From Oscillibacter valericigenes (GTDB lineage: Bacteria; Bacillota; Clostridia; Oscillospirales; Oscillospiraceae): a DNA stretch of 64,000 nt. Location of the stretch: positions 124,001 to 188,000 of the forward strand of contig NZ_JAFBIV010000002.1 of assembly GCF_021531915.1 (NCBI RefSeq). The letters are read 5' to 3'. The notes beneath the pieces were generated by a model. The model was given only the letters and a program-made list of their open reading frames with translations, did no database searches and was not told where the DNA came from. Positions within the stretch are counted from its first letter, which is position 1. Each line of letters starts with the position of its first letter. The translations under genes and the position numbers were made by a program. Positions 52,252 through 61,633 of this stretch are shown piece after piece.

Positions 52252-52512
52252 TCAGTCTTTGCGATGGCCGCGGAAGGTACGGGTGGGAGCAAACTCACCC
52301 AGCTTGTGGCCGACCATGTCCTCCTGGACATAGACGGGCACGTGCTTGCGGCCATCGTGAACAGCAATGGTGTGACCGACGAAGGCAGGGAAGATGGTGG
52401 AGCTGCGGCTCCAGGTCTTCAGAACCTTCTTCTCGTTGTTGGCGTTCATTTCCTCGACCCGCTTCAGAAGCTCAGGGGCAACATAGGGGCCTTTTTTAAT
52501 AGATCTGCTCAT
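52252..52512 (-). CDS. rpsS: Ribosomal protein S19
   Basis: The 86-residue product starts [19 protein letters not shown] and contains [22 protein letters not shown] and [15 protein letters not shown], all typical of S19 in the 30S head. It lies between rplB and rplV. Confidence 0.98.
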   Translation of the reverse strand: MSRSIKKGPYVAPELLKRVEEMNANNEKKVLKTWSRSSTIFPAFVGHTIAVHDGRKHVPVYVQEDMVGHKLGEFAPTRTFRGHRKD

Positions 52513-52526
52513 ATTACCTTGCCTCC

Positions 52527-53360
52527 TTACTTCTCGTTGCGACGCTTCACAATGAACTTATTGGTGGGGTTCTTGCCCTTGCGGGTCTTGTAACCCAGAG
52601 CGGGCTTGCCCCAAGGAGTGACGGGCCCGGAACGGCCGACGGGAGCACGGCCCTCGCCACCGCCGTGGGGGTGGTCGTTGGGGTTCATGACAGAGCCGCG
52701 GACGGTGGGACGCCAACCCATGTGGCGCTTACGGCCGGCCTTGCCGATGTTGATGTTCTCGTGCTCGATGTTGCCCACCTGACCGATGGTGGCGTAGCAG
52801 TTGGTACGCACGATGCGGACCTCGCCGGAAGGCATACGGATCTGAGCGTCGCCGCCCTCCTTGGCCATCAGCTGAGCAGCGGTACCGGCAGCGCGGACCA
52901 GCTGGGCGCCGTTGCCGGGATGCAGCTCGATGTTGTGGATGATGGTACCAACGGGGATGTTGGCGATGGGCAGAGCGTTGCCGGGCAGGATATCGGCGTC
53001 GGGACCGGTCATGATCTTGTGACCGGCCTTCAGGCCGACAGGAGCCAGGATGTAGCGCTTCTCGCCGTCCTCATACTCGATCAGGGCGATGTTGGCGCTG
53101 CGGTTGGGGTCATACTCCAGGCGGAGCACGGTGGCAGAGCCGACCTTGTCGCGCTTGAAGTCGATGATGCGGTACTTGCGCTTGTTGCCGCCGCCGCGAT
53201 GGCGAACGGTGATGCGGCCATAGCTGTTGCGGCCGGAACTCTTCTTCAGAGGCTCGGTCAGGCTGGGCTCGGGCTTGGCCTTCTTGTCGATGCCGTCGAA
53301 ACCGGAGACCGTCATCTGACGGCGGGAGGGAGTCGTCGGCTTAAAAGTTTTGATAGACAT
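52527..53360 (-). CDS. rplB: Ribosomal protein L2
   Basis: The 277-residue protein contains [18 protein letters not shown] and the peptidyl-transferase-proximal [20 protein letters not shown]2 is needed for subunit association. The C-terminus is basic ([15 protein letters not shown]). It lies between rplW and rpsS. Confidence 0.98.
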   Translation of the reverse strand: MSIKTFKPTTPSRRQMTVSGFDGIDKKAKPEPSLTEPLKKSSGRNSYGRITVRHRGGGNKRKYRIIDFKRDKVGSATVLRLEYDPNRSANIALIEYEDGEKRYILAPVGLKAGHKIMTGPDADILPGNALPIANIPVGTIIHNIELHPGNGAQLVRAAGTAAQLMAKEGGDAQIRMPSGEVRIVRTNCYATIGQVGNIEHENINIGKAGRKRHMGWRPTVRGSVMNPNDHPHGGGEGRAPVGRSGPVTPWGKPALGYKTRKGKNPTNKFIVKRRNEK

Positions 53361-53383
53361 ATCGCTTTACTCTCCTTCCGTTA

Positions 53384-53677
53384 TCAGACCATGCCTTCGA
53401 AGAATTCGATGGTCTTGGAATCAGCAGTCAGCTGGACATAGGCCTTCTTCCAGCTCCGGGTCATGCCGGGGCGGGCAGCGCCCATGCGCTTGGCCTTGCC
53501 GGGAACGTTCAGGGTGTTGACGGAAGCGACCTTCACGCCGAAAATCTCCTCAACAGCCTTCTTGATCTCGACCTTGCCGGCAGTCTTGGCAACTTCGAAC
53601 ACGTACTTCTTGTCGGCGGCGCCGGCCATAGCACGCTCGGTGATGATAGGACGGATAATGATATCGTAAGCAGTCAT
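53384..53677 (-). CDS. rplW: Ribosomal protein L23
   Basis: The 97-residue product starts MTAYDIIIRPIITERAM and contains KYVFEVAKTAGKVEIKKAVE and VNTLNVPGKAKRMG, typical of L23 at the tunnel exit, where SRP and trigger factor dock. Its ATG overlaps the rplD stop by one base. Confidence 0.98.
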   Translation of the reverse strand: MTAYDIIIRPIITERAMAGAADKKYVFEVAKTAGKVEIKKAVEEIFGVKVASVNTLNVPGKAKRMGAARPGMTRSWKKAYVQLTADSKTIEFFEGMV

Positions 53678-54300
53678 TATGCGTACACCTCCTCGATGGT
53701 AGCGAGGGCAGCCTGATCCACCACCAGGTACTGAGCGTTGATGATATCATAAACGTTCAGCATGTTGGCAGCGGTGGTCAGCACGCCGGGGATGTTGCGG
53801 GCGCTCTTGACGATGACGGTGTCAACAGCGGGGGTCACGACCACGGCCTTGCCGTTCACCTGGACGGCGTCCAGGAACTTGCGGAAGTCAGCGGTCTTGA
53901 TGGCGTCCATCTTGATGGAGTCGATGACCACCAGCTTGCCCTCGGCAGCCTTGGCGGACAGGACAGACTTCAGTGCCAGGCGCTTGACCTTCTTGTTCAG
54001 CACATAGCTGTAATCCCGGGGCTTGGGGGCGAACACGATGCCGCCGTGAGTCCACTGGGGAGCACGGGTGCTGCCCTGACGGGCGTGGCCGGTGCCCTTC
54101 TGACGCCAGGGCTTTTTGCCGCCGCCGGAAACCTCGGCGCGGGTCAGGGCGCTCTGGGTGCCCTGTCTGCAATTGGCGAGGTGGTTCTTCACAACCTCAT
54201 GCACAACAACGGTATTGGGCTCGATGCCAAAGACCGCGTCGTTCAGTTCCACGGTACCGACTTCTGCGCCGGCCATGTTCAAAACTTTGATCGTAGACAT
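53677..54300 (-). CDS. rplD: Ribosomal protein L4
   Basis: The 207-residue protein includes the tunnel-constriction loop region TRAEVSGGGKKPWRQKGTGHARQGS followed by RAPQWTHGGIVFAPKPRDYSY, read here in two parts. In E. coli L4 also represses the S10 operon through its leader RNA; whether it does so here is unknown. It overlaps rplW by one base. Confidence 0.98.
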   Translation of the reverse strand: MSTIKVLNMAGAEVGTVELNDAVFGIEPNTVVVHEVVKNHLANCRQGTQSALTRAEVSGGGKKPWRQKGTGHARQGSTRAPQWTHGGIVFAPKPRDYSYVLNKKVKRLALKSVLSAKAAEGKLVVIDSIKMDAIKTADFRKFLDAVQVNGKAVVVTPAVDTVIVKSARNIPGVLTTAANMLNVYDIINAQYLVVDQAALATIEEVYA

Positions 54301-54318
54301 TACTCACGCACCCCTTTC

Positions 54319-55038
54319 TTACTTCGTTCTGGCGGAAGCCTTCTGCGGGTTGCGGCCGGAAGCCTTCTGCGGGTTCTTGCTGATGTCGGCGCCAGCCTGC
54401 TTGACCTTGTGGACCTTGACGGTGGACTTGATGGTCACCAGACCGCCCTTGGGGCCGGGAACGGCACCGCAGACAACCAGCATGTTCAGCTCGGGATCGA
54501 CCTTCACGACGGACAGGTTCTGGACGGTGACCTGGTCAACGCCCATGTGGCCGGCGCCGATCTTGCCCTTGAAGATACGGGAGGGATCGGTACCGGAACC
54601 CATAGAACCGGCATGACGATGGACAGGGCCGGTACCGTGGGTCTCCTTCAGACGGGCAGCGCCGTGACGCTTCACAACACCAGCGTAGCCGTGGCCCTTG
54701 CTGATGCCGGTGACATCCACGAAGTCGCCGACCTTGAAGGTGTCGGCCTTGACGATGTCGCCGATGTTCAGCTCGGCGGCGTTCTCCAGGTCGAACTCGC
54801 GCAGGTGCTTCTTGGGAGACACGCCAGCCTTGTTCAGGTGACCCATCTCAGGCTTGGTCAGCTTGCGCTCGGGGACATCCTCATAGCCCAGCTGAACAGC
54901 CTCGTAGCCTTCCTTTTCGGAAGTCTTCTTCTGAACGACCACGCAGGGACCCGCCTCGATGACGGTGACGGGGATCACATGGCCGTTCTCGTCAAAAATC
55001 TGGGACATGCCCACTTTTTTGCCGATGATTGCTTTCAT
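54319..55038 (-). CDS. rplC: Ribosomal protein L3
   Basis: The 239-residue product begins [19 protein letters not shown] and contains [22 protein letters not shown]-like core motifs. The C-terminal tail holds NPQKAS twice, caused by a repeated 18-base DNA segment (about 54334-54374). L3 lies near the peptidyl-transferase centre. A 152-base space separates it from rpsJ, longer than usual. Confidence 0.97.
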   Translation of the reverse strand: MKAIIGKKVGMSQIFDENGHVIPVTVIEAGPCVVVQKKTSEKEGYEAVQLGYEDVPERKLTKPEMGHLNKAGVSPKKHLREFDLENAAELNIGDIVKADTFKVGDFVDVTGISKGHGYAGVVKRHGAARLKETHGTGPVHRHAGSMGSGTDPSRIFKGKIGAGHMGVDQVTVQNLSVVKVDPELNMLVVCGAVPGPKGGLVTIKSTVKVHKVKQAGADISKNPQKASGRNPQKASARTK

Positions 55039-55190
55039 GTATGTTCCTCCTTAAAGGTTATTGGTCGGCTTAGATACGTCCGGGTTGGGTCCCGGGCCGC
55101 ATTGCTCTGCCGACATGACCCGTCCGCCTCGCAAGTCGGCGGACATGGACAGCAAACAGATTGAATAAGGTATTGCGCGGGAAATCAGCC

Positions 55191-55502
55191 TTACAGCTTG
55201 ATCTCGATCTCCACACCGGCGGGCAGCTCGAGGGCCATCAGGGCCTCGACGGTCTTGGGGGTGGACTTGGTGATGTCGATCAGTCTCTTGTGGGTGCGGC
55301 GCTCGAACTGCTCACGGCTGTCCTTGTACTTGTGCACGGCCCGCAGGATGGTGACGACTTCCTTCTTGGTGGGCAGAGGGATGGGGCCGGAAACCTCAGC
55401 GCCGGTGCGCTTGGCGGTCTCGACGATCTTCTCTGCGCTCTGGTCGATGACCTGGTGGTCATAGGCCTTCAGACGAATGCGGATCATTTCTTTCTGTGCC
55501 AT
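55191..55502 (-). CDS. rpsJ: Ribosomal protein S10 (NusE)
   Basis: The ATG at 55502 ([20 protein letters not shown]) has AGGAGG 9 bases upstream and gives 103 residues. [26 protein letters not shown] is typical, including the antitermination-partner surface. It is the first gene of the S10 operon, transcribed from the promoter at 55799-55827 with a long leader. Confidence 0.98.
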   Translation of the reverse strand: MAQKEMIRIRLKAYDHQVIDQSAEKIVETAKRTGAEVSGPIPLPTKKEVVTILRAVHKYKDSREQFERRTHKRLIDITKSTPKTVEALMALELPAGVEIEIKL

Positions 55503-55798
55503 GGTTTGTTTCCTCCTGATTTCGTAGGTAGTTTGACGCAGTCTCGACGACCTACGGCGAGAGAGTTTTTCTATACGCTTATCCGTGCGTATCATTCCCG
55601 CTCATGAAAAATACCGGCATAAGGAATGCTCCTCCGGCCGGTACCAGATCATGGCGTGGCGATATACGCGACGTACAGATCATCTCAGCCGCCCGATTAT
55701 CGGACATACTCCCCGGAAGTTACCTCCTCTCGGAGCAATCTCCCGGTTCATCGCAGTATCCACACGGCGGGACATGCCCTTCCCGCGCGGACTTACTT
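55503..55798 (-). ncRNA. Long 5' leader of the S10 operon
   Basis: Between the predicted transcription start (about 55792) and rpsJ lie about 290 nt. They contain several inverted repeats, for example CCGGTAC / GTACCGG-type pairing near 55615-55645 and GTAGGT ... ACCTAC at about 55525-55555 just before the ribosome site. Such leaders can carry ribosomal-protein autoregulation; I recognise no known family. A 42-codon frame starting at about 55715 has no properly spaced ribosome site. Confidence 0.5.
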
Positions 55799-55827
55799 AT
55801 AATAAAAGAAAATCCCCTTGATGTCAA
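55799..55827 (-). promoter_or_regulatory. Sigma-A promoter of the S10-spc-alpha superoperon
   Basis: A perfect -35 TTGACA (55822-55827), 17 bases, and -10 TATTAT (55799-55804) are present on the minus strand. The -35 lies inside a 13-bp perfect inverted repeat (55808-55837). Confidence 0.92.
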
Positions 55828-55837
55828 GGGGATTTTC
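55808..55837 (-). terminator. Inverted repeat: proS terminator overlapping the S10 -35
   Basis: Arms 55808-55820 and 55825-55837 (13 bp, perfect) surround four bases, and the minus strand continues CTTTTATT. It therefore looks like an intrinsic terminator for proS while also containing the TTGACA of the S10 promoter. The core is shared with the rpoB promoter repeat at 23020-23041. Confidence 0.75.
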
Positions 55838-55897
55838 TCTGTTTTTGATGAAATTTTTCAGAAATTTTTGGAGGTAATTCCTTTTATATTCCAATCA

Positions 55898-56014
55898 TTT
55901 TTGTCAGGACATGTGCCTGACAAAAATTCCTTGGCCCAGCCGCCCTGGGCGGCGACACCAGTGAAGAACGCTTCACTGGTGAGGGGAATCTAAAGGGGGG
56001 ACGAAGTCCCCTCT
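55898..56014. repeat. String of hairpins between proS and the S10 promoter
   Basis: Four consecutive stems are visible: 55898-55925 (TTTTGTCAGG / CCTGACAAAA), 55939-55953 (GCCGCC / GGCGGC), 55957-55981 (CACCAGTGAAG / CTTCACTGGTG) and 55992-56016 (AAAGGGGGGAC / GTCCCCTCTTT). The last touches the proS stop codon. The third resembles the stem at 32384-32405 in the secA hairpin string. Confidence 0.75.
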
Positions 56015-57454
56015 TTAATAAGCGACACCCCAGTAAATATCGGTGGTGCACTTCTTGCCGCACACGGGGCAGACGCCCTCGGTGCCGCTCTGGGCCAAAG
56101 GCATGCAGCGGGAGCTGACACCGGCCCGCTCCTTCATGGCCATCTCGCACTCCAGTGCGCCGCACCACTTGGACCGCAGGAAGCCGCCCTTGCCGTCAGC
56201 GATGGCCTTGGCCTCCTCGGGAGTCTTGATGTCAAAGGTGTTGTCCTCCCGGTTCTTCAGGGCCATGGCGTACATGTTGTCGTGGACGGCGTCCAGCAGC
56301 TCCGCCACCTTGGTCTCCAGCTCAGCCAGGGGGACGAACACCTTTTCGCCGGTGTCCCGGCGGGCGATGACGCACTGCTCCTTCTCCATGTCCTTGGGGC
56401 CGATCTCCACCCGCAGGGGCACGCCCTTCATCTCATACTCGGCAAACTTCCAGCCGGGAGAGTTGTCGGAGTCGTCCAGCTTGGCCCGGACACCGGCGGC
56501 GTTCAGCCGGTCCCGCAGGGCCGCCGCTGCGTCCAGAACGCCGGGCTTGTGCTGGGCCACGGGGATCACGATGGCCTGAATGGGAGCCACCCGGGGAGGC
56601 AGCACCAGGCCGTTGTCGTCGCCGTGGGTCATGATGATGCCGCCGATCATACGAGTGGACACGCCCCAGGAAGTCTGGTGGGGATGGTGGGGCTGGTTGT
56701 CCTTGCCGGCGAAGGTGATGTCGAAGGCCTTGGCGAAGCCGTCGCCGAAGTAGTGGCTGGTGCCGGCCTGGAGGGCCTTATGGTCGTGCATCATGCATTC
56801 CACGGTGTAGGTCTCCTCGGCACCGTTGAACTTCTCCTTATCGGTCTTGCGGCCCCGGATGACGGGCATGGCCAGGTAGTTCTCCATGAAGTCCGCGTAG
56901 ATGTTCAGCATCTGCATGGTCTCTTCCCGGGCCTCTTCCTCGGTGGCGTGCATGGTATGGCCCTCCTGCCACAGGAACTCCCGGTGGCGCAGGAAGGGAC
57001 GGGAGGTCTTCTCCCACCGCAGGACGGAGCACCACTGGTTGTACTTCTTGGGCAGGTCCCGCCAGGAGTGGATGATGTTGGCATAGTGCTCGCAGAACAG
57101 GGTCTCGGAGGTGGGCCGGACGCAGAGCCGGTCCTCCAGCTTCTCGCTGCCGCCCATGGTGACCCAGGCGCACTCGGGGGCAAAGCCCTCCACATGGTCC
57201 TTCTCCTTCTGTAGCAGGGACTCGGGGATCAGAACGGGCAGATACACGTTCTCATGGCCGGTCTCCTTGAAACGCTTGTCCAGCTCCTGCTGGATGTTCT
57301 CCCAGATGGCGTAGCCATAGGGACGGTAGATGAACATACCCTTGACGGAGGTGTAGTCGATCAGCTCGGCCTTCTTGCAGACGTCGGTGTACCACTGGGC
57401 GAAATCCACATCACGGGCAGTGATGGCGTCCACTTGTCTTTTATCCTGTGCCAT
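56015..57454 (-). CDS. proS: Prolyl-tRNA synthetase (archaeal/eukaryotic-like short type)
   Basis: The 479-residue enzyme charges tRNA-Pro. It lacks the editing insertion of long bacterial ProRS and has the C-terminal extension ending in a zinc-like CPVCGKKCTTDIYWGVAY, so it belongs to the short type found in archaea, eukaryotes and many Clostridia. Class II motifs include RPTSETLFCEHYANII and SRPFLRHREFLWQEGHTMH. The ATG follows a purine-rich GGAAGAAACG. It is monocistronic, from the promoter at 57520-57548. Confidence 0.96.
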   Translation of the reverse strand: MAQDKRQVDAITARDVDFAQWYTDVCKKAELIDYTSVKGMFIYRPYGYAIWENIQQELDKRFKETGHENVYLPVLIPESLLQKEKDHVEGFAPECAWVTMGGSEKLEDRLCVRPTSETLFCEHYANIIHSWRDLPKKYNQWCSVLRWEKTSRPFLRHREFLWQEGHTMHATEEEAREETMQMLNIYADFMENYLAMPVIRGRKTDKEKFNGAEETYTVECMMHDHKALQAGTSHYFGDGFAKAFDITFAGKDNQPHHPHQTSWGVSTRMIGGIIMTHGDDNGLVLPPRVAPIQAIVIPVAQHKPGVLDAAAALRDRLNAAGVRAKLDDSDNSPGWKFAEYEMKGVPLRVEIGPKDMEKEQCVIARRDTGEKVFVPLAELETKVAELLDAVHDNMYAMALKNREDNTFDIKTPEEAKAIADGKGGFLRSKWCGALECEMAMKERAGVSSRCMPLAQSGTEGVCPVCGKKCTTDIYWGVAY

Positions 57455-57519
57455 ATCGTTTCTTCCTTTACATCTATATAATAATAGTAGTACGCATTCG
57501 CGGTTTTCACTGAATTCTT

Positions 57520-57548
57520 ATTGTATCTACTTCCGTGGAAAATGTCAA
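57520..57548 (-). promoter_or_regulatory. Sigma-A promoter of proS
   Basis: The minus strand has a perfect -35 TTGACA (57543-57548), 17 bases, and -10 TACAAT (57520-57525), about 65 bases before the ATG. Confidence 0.88.
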
Positions 57549-57621
57549 CTGTCACTGTTACAGCGCGTTTTGCCAACACTTTTTGAGGCGGCCGCCGGAA
57601 ACGGCAGCCGCCTCATCAGGA

Positions 57622-60075
57622 TCATATGTTGGCGTCCGGTCCTCGGGTCTCCAGGCCCTTTCCGTCGTTCCAGGTCCACTCCCGGACCTCCGGCAGGTCC
57701 ACGCCGTGGTCCTTGATATACTGGCGGTGCTCCACCAACTTGTCGTTCATGCGTTGGACCAGATAGGCGCCCCGGTTGCCCAGGGAGTGCATCCGCTGGA
57801 CCACGTCGATGACCAAGTGGAACCGGTCAATGTCGTTCAGGACCCGCATATCGAAGGGCGTGGTGATGGTACCCTCCTCCTTGTAGCCCCGGACATGGAG
57901 GTGTTTGTTGTGCCGGCGGTAGGTCAGCTCATGGATCAGCGTCGGATAGCCGTGGTAGGCGAAGATAATGGGCTTATCCTGCGTGAACAGCATGTCGTAC
58001 TCCATATCCGTCAGGCCGTGGGGATGCTCGGTATGAGGCTGGAGCTTCATCAGATCCACCACGTTCACCACGCGGATCTTCAGTTCCGGCAGTTCCCGCC
58101 GCAAGATTGTGACCGCCGCCAGGGTCTCCAGGGTAGGCGTGTCGCCGCAGCAGGCCATGACCACATCAGGCTCCTGGCCCTGGTCGTTGGAAGCCCAGTC
58201 CCAGATGCCGATGCCTTGGGTGCAGTGTTTCACCGCCTGGTCCATGGTCAGCCACTGGGGACGGGGATGCTTGGAGGCCACCATGACGTTCACATAGTTC
58301 CGGCTCTTGATGCAGTGGTCAAAGCAGCTCAGCAGGCAGTTGGCATCGGGGGGCAGATAAATGCGCACCACATCCGCCTTCTTGTTGGCCACATGGTCCA
58401 GGAAGCCGGGGTCCTGATGGGTAAAGCCGTTGTGGTCCTGCTGCCAGACATTGGAGGAGAGGATATAGTTCAGGGAGGCGATATCCTGTCGCCAGGGCAG
58501 CTCGGAGCAGGTCTTGAGCCACTTGGCGTGCTGGGCGAACATGGAGTCCACGATACGGATGAACGCCTCATAGCTGTTGAAAAATCCGTGGCGGCCGGTG
58601 AGCAGATAGCCCTCCAGCATACCCTCGCACATGTGCTCGGACAGCATGGAGTCCATCACGCGGCCGTCGGGGTCCAGATGCTCGTCCTGGGGCATCTGGG
58701 GATCCAGGAAGCGGCGGCCCGTCACCTCGAATACAGGATGCAGGCGGTTGGAGGCCGTCTCGTCCGGTGCGAAGAACCGGAAGTTCCGGGACTCCAGGTT
58801 CAGCTTCATCACATCACGGACGTAGTAGCCCAGCACCAGCATGTCCTGCGCCTCCACGGCGCCGGGTGCGGTGACGTTCACGCCGTACTCCCGGAAGTCC
58901 GGGGTCCGCAGGTCCCGCAGCAGCAGGCCGCCGTTGGCATGGGGGTTGGCGCCCATGCGGCGGTTGCCCTTGGGCGCGAAGTCCCGCAGCAGCTCCACCG
59001 GCCGGCCGTTTTTATCGAACAGCTCCTCCGGCTTGTAGCTGCGGAGCCACTCCTCCAGCAGAGGCAGGTGCTTTTCCGTGTCCGCACCCATGGAGATGGG
59101 CACCTGGTGCGCCCGGTACGCGCCCTCCACCGGATGGCCGTCCACTTCCTTGGGGCCGGTCCAGCCCTTGGGTGTGCGGAGCACGATCATCGGCCAGCGG
59201 GGGCGGGTGGTATCGCCGTTGGCACGGGCGTGGCCCTGGATGCGCTTGATCTCCCGGATGGCCCAGTCCAGCGCGGCGGCCATCTTCTGATGCATTACCG
59301 CAGGCTCATCACCCTCCACAAAGCGGGGCTCCCAGCCGCAGCCGCGGAAGAAGCTCTCCACCTCCTCATGGGACATGCGGGAGAAGATGGTGGGATTTGC
59401 GATCTTAAAGCCGTTCAGGTGCAGGATCGGCAGCACCGCGCCGTCGGTAATGGGATTGACGAACTTGTTGCCGTGCCAGGAGGTGGCCAGCGGGCCGGTC
59501 TCCGCCTCGCCGTCACCCACCACGCAGGCGGCGATCAGGTCCGGATTGTCCGCCACAGCGCCAAAGGCGTGGGCCAGGGAATACCCCAGTTCGCCGCCCT
59601 CGTTGATGGAGCCGGGCGTCTCCGGCGCCACATGACTGGGCACACCGCCGGGGAAGGAAAACTGCTTGAACAGCTTCTTCATGCCGTCCTTGTCCTGGGT
59701 GATGTTGGGATAGACCTCGGTATAGCTGCCGTCCAGCCAGTCCTGAGCCACCATGGCGTTTCCGCCGTGGCCGGGGCCGGAGAGATAGATCATGTCCAGG
59801 TCATCCTTTTTGATGACTCTGTTCAGATGGGTATAGATGAAATTCTGTCCCGGGCAGGTGCCCCAGTGTCCCACGATGGTCTGCTTCAGGTCGGAAGCGT
59901 CCAGGGGCCGCTCCAGCAGAGGATTGTCCAGCAGGTACAGCTGGCATGCAGTCAGGTAGTTTGCGGCACGCCACCAGGCGTCAATCTGTTTGAGCTGTGC
60001 GGCGGAAAGGGGCGGTTTTTTGGAAAGGCGGGTACTTGCCTTCCCATTCGCCGTCTTTTTTGCGGTTCCAGGCAT
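57622..60075 (-). CDS. Xylulose-5-phosphate/fructose-6-phosphate phosphoketolase
   Basis: The start at 60075 ([14 protein letters not shown]) has AAGGAGG 7 bases upstream and gives 817 residues, the family length. Thiamine-diphosphate-enzyme motifs are clear: [34 protein letters not shown] and the cofactor motif [19 protein letters not shown]. The enzyme splits xylulose-5-P (and often fructose-6-P) with phosphate into acetyl-phosphate and a sugar phosphate. A carbohydrate fermentation role is expected. Substrate preference cannot be read from sequence. It is transcribed alone. Confidence 0.95.
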   Translation of the reverse strand: MPGTAKKTANGKASTRLSKKPPLSAAQLKQIDAWWRAANYLTACQLYLLDNPLLERPLDASDLKQTIVGHWGTCPGQNFIYTHLNRVIKKDDLDMIYLSGPGHGGNAMVAQDWLDGSYTEVYPNITQDKDGMKKLFKQFSFPGGVPSHVAPETPGSINEGGELGYSLAHAFGAVADNPDLIAACVVGDGEAETGPLATSWHGNKFVNPITDGAVLPILHLNGFKIANPTIFSRMSHEEVESFFRGCGWEPRFVEGDEPAVMHQKMAAALDWAIREIKRIQGHARANGDTTRPRWPMIVLRTPKGWTGPKEVDGHPVEGAYRAHQVPISMGADTEKHLPLLEEWLRSYKPEELFDKNGRPVELLRDFAPKGNRRMGANPHANGGLLLRDLRTPDFREYGVNVTAPGAVEAQDMLVLGYYVRDVMKLNLESRNFRFFAPDETASNRLHPVFEVTGRRFLDPQMPQDEHLDPDGRVMDSMLSEHMCEGMLEGYLLTGRHGFFNSYEAFIRIVDSMFAQHAKWLKTCSELPWRQDIASLNYILSSNVWQQDHNGFTHQDPGFLDHVANKKADVVRIYLPPDANCLLSCFDHCIKSRNYVNVMVASKHPRPQWLTMDQAVKHCTQGIGIWDWASNDQGQEPDVVMACCGDTPTLETLAAVTILRRELPELKIRVVNVVDLMKLQPHTEHPHGLTDMEYDMLFTQDKPIIFAYHGYPTLIHELTYRRHNKHLHVRGYKEEGTITTPFDMRVLNDIDRFHLVIDVVQRMHSLGNRGAYLVQRMNDKLVEHRQYIKDHGVDLPEVREWTWNDGKGLETRGPDANI

Positions 60076-60110
60076 AATAGTTCCTCCTTCTGTTCCCGTT
60101 TTGCACATTT

Positions 60111-60138
60111 AGTATATCGCTTATTTCCAAAAAAGCAA
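60111..60138 (-). promoter_or_regulatory. Promoter of the phosphoketolase gene
   Basis: On the minus strand -35 TTGCTT (60133-60138), 16 bases, and -10 TATACT (60111-60116) lie about 35 bases before the ATG. Confidence 0.65.
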
Positions 60139-60352
60139 TCTGTTTTTGAATGATTTGATAGCAATTTCGCTTTTTTAATCATTAACGTTTTTCTTAGCCC
60201 CATTCTTTTCTTTTTCAGTTCTGTTCTTCTTTTTCTTGTGTTTTTTCGCCAACCATGCTACCATCAGTTGAGAAAGGCAGCTGCGGCACTCCGGCAATGA
60301 TACCGGCCGCCGGCGCCCATGTTCGTCCATATCAGATGATGGTGTTTGCCCC

Positions 60353-60868
60353 ATGGAAAATTTTGAACTGATCCGCTCCCGCCGGAGGACTCTGGCGCTG
60401 GAGATCACAAAGGACTGCCGCGTTCTGGTGCGGGCGCCCCTGCGGCTGTCAAAGGCCAAGATCGACGCCTTTGTATCCAGCCACGAGGCCTGGATACAGA
60501 CCCATTTGGAGCAGCAGCGGCAGCGGGCGGCCTCCGCCCCACCGCCCCTCACTCCGGAGGAGATCACGGCCCTGAAAGCCAGGGCCCGGGCCATTCTGCC
60601 GGAAAAGGCGGCATATTGGAGTCAGAAAATGGGCGTCCGTCCCACCGGGCTGAAAATCACCACCGCCCGAAAACGCTACGGCAGCTGCAGCGGCAAGAAC
60701 AGCCTGTGCTTTTCCTGCTTTCTGATGAACTGCCCGGAGGAGGCCATTGACCTGGTGGTGGTCCATGAGCTGTGCCACATCCGGGAGAAAAACCACGGTC
60801 CCCGGTTTTATGCCCTGCTGGAACAGTACCTGCCCGATTACAAAGAGCGAAAGAAACTTTTAAAATAA
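60353..60868 (+). CDS. DUF45/M48-type metallopeptidase (YgjP-like)
   Basis: The 171-residue protein has an N-terminal beta-rich part (IRSRRRTLALEITKDCRVLVRAP), the conserved ARKRYGSCSGKNSLCFSCFL region and the zinc motif HELCHIREKNHGPRF (HExxH variant HELCH with a later H). Proteins of this kind are predicted metalloproteases of unknown substrate. No good ribosome site precedes the ATG at 60353, so the exact start is uncertain. It ends 11 bases before the IMP cyclohydrolase gene. Confidence 0.85.
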   Translation: MENFELIRSRRRTLALEITKDCRVLVRAPLRLSKAKIDAFVSSHEAWIQTHLEQQRQRAASAPPPLTPEEITALKARARAILPEKAAYWSQKMGVRPTGLKITTARKRYGSCSGKNSLCFSCFLMNCPEEAIDLVVVHELCHIREKNHGPRFYALLEQYLPDYKERKKLLK

Positions 60869-60879
60869 GGAGAATACAC

Positions 60880-61584
60880 ATGAACAAGCTGAATCTCACC
60901 GACCTGCTGAAAAGCAACGCCTACCCCGGCCGGGGCATCGTCCTGGGCCGCAGTGCCGACAACAAGTACGCCGTGGCCGCCTATTTCATCATGGGCCGCA
61001 GCGAGAACTCCCGGAACCGGGTGTTCACCGTCACCGAGGACGGCATCCGCACCGAGGCCCACGATCCCTCCAAGATGACCGATCCCAGCCTCATCATCTA
61101 TCATCCCGTCCGCCAAGTGGGCAACGACCTGATCGTCACCAATGGCGACCAGACCGACACCATCCGGGACGGCCTGCTGTCCGGCCGGAGCTTCGGTCAG
61201 GCACTGCACACCCGGGAGTTCGAACCGGACGGTCCCAACTACACCCCCCGCATCTCCGGTATCCTCTGCGAAAACGGCAGCTTCCGCCTGTCCATCCTGA
61301 AGTCCGCCGACGGTGATCCCTCCTGCTGCCACCGGTTCTTCTACACCTATGACCACCCTCTGGCCGGCGAGGGCCGCTTTATTCACACCTACATGGGCGA
61401 CGGCTCTCCCCTTCCCTCCTTCGAGGGTGAGCCGGAGCGGGTCATCCTGGACGCTCCCGGTGCCGAGGCTCTCGCGGAGCAGATGTGGAATGCCCTGAAC
61501 CCGGACAATAAGGTCTCCCTGTTCGTGCGGTACACCGATCTGGCCACCGGCGAATATCAGCAGGTCATCCGCAACAAATTCTGA
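60880..61584 (+). CDS. IMP cyclohydrolase, PurO-like
   Basis: The ATG at 60880 has AAGGAGA upstream and gives 234 residues. The start YPGRGIVLGRSADNKYAVAAYFIMGRSENSRNRVF and the TNGDQTDTI segment, read in separate parts, match the archaeal-type IMP cyclohydrolase family that closes the purine ring of FAICAR to IMP. Many Clostridia have this form. It follows the DUF45 gene on the same strand and ends at a strong terminator shared with a convergent gene. Confidence 0.88.
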   Translation: MNKLNLTDLLKSNAYPGRGIVLGRSADNKYAVAAYFIMGRSENSRNRVFTVTEDGIRTEAHDPSKMTDPSLIIYHPVRQVGNDLIVTNGDQTDTIRDGLLSGRSFGQALHTREFEPDGPNYTPRISGILCENGSFRLSILKSADGDPSCCHRFFYTYDHPLAGEGRFIHTYMGDGSPLPSFEGEPERVILDAPGAEALAEQMWNALNPDNKVSLFVRYTDLATGEYQQVIRNKF

Positions 61585-61594
61585 TCACATACGC

Positions 61595-61629
61595 AAAAAG
61601 GACACCGCCGAAAGGCGGTGTCCTCTTTT
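61595..61629. terminator. Bidirectional terminator after the IMP cyclohydrolase gene
   Basis: GGACACCGCC pairs with GGCGGTGTCC around GAAA, with AAAAA before and TCTTTT after. It separates the convergent stops at 61584 and 61634. Confidence 0.88.
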
Positions 61630-61633
61630 ACTG

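Noticed and set aside
55590-55720. 42-codon frame in the S10 leader
   Set aside because: Its AGGAGGT lies about 14 bases from the ATG, too far, and no coding signal is visible.
57582-57617. Strong hairpin after the phosphoketolase gene taken as a terminator
   Set aside because: The minus strand continues CAAAAAGTG, with no U-tract after the stem, so intrinsic termination in the needed direction is not supported.
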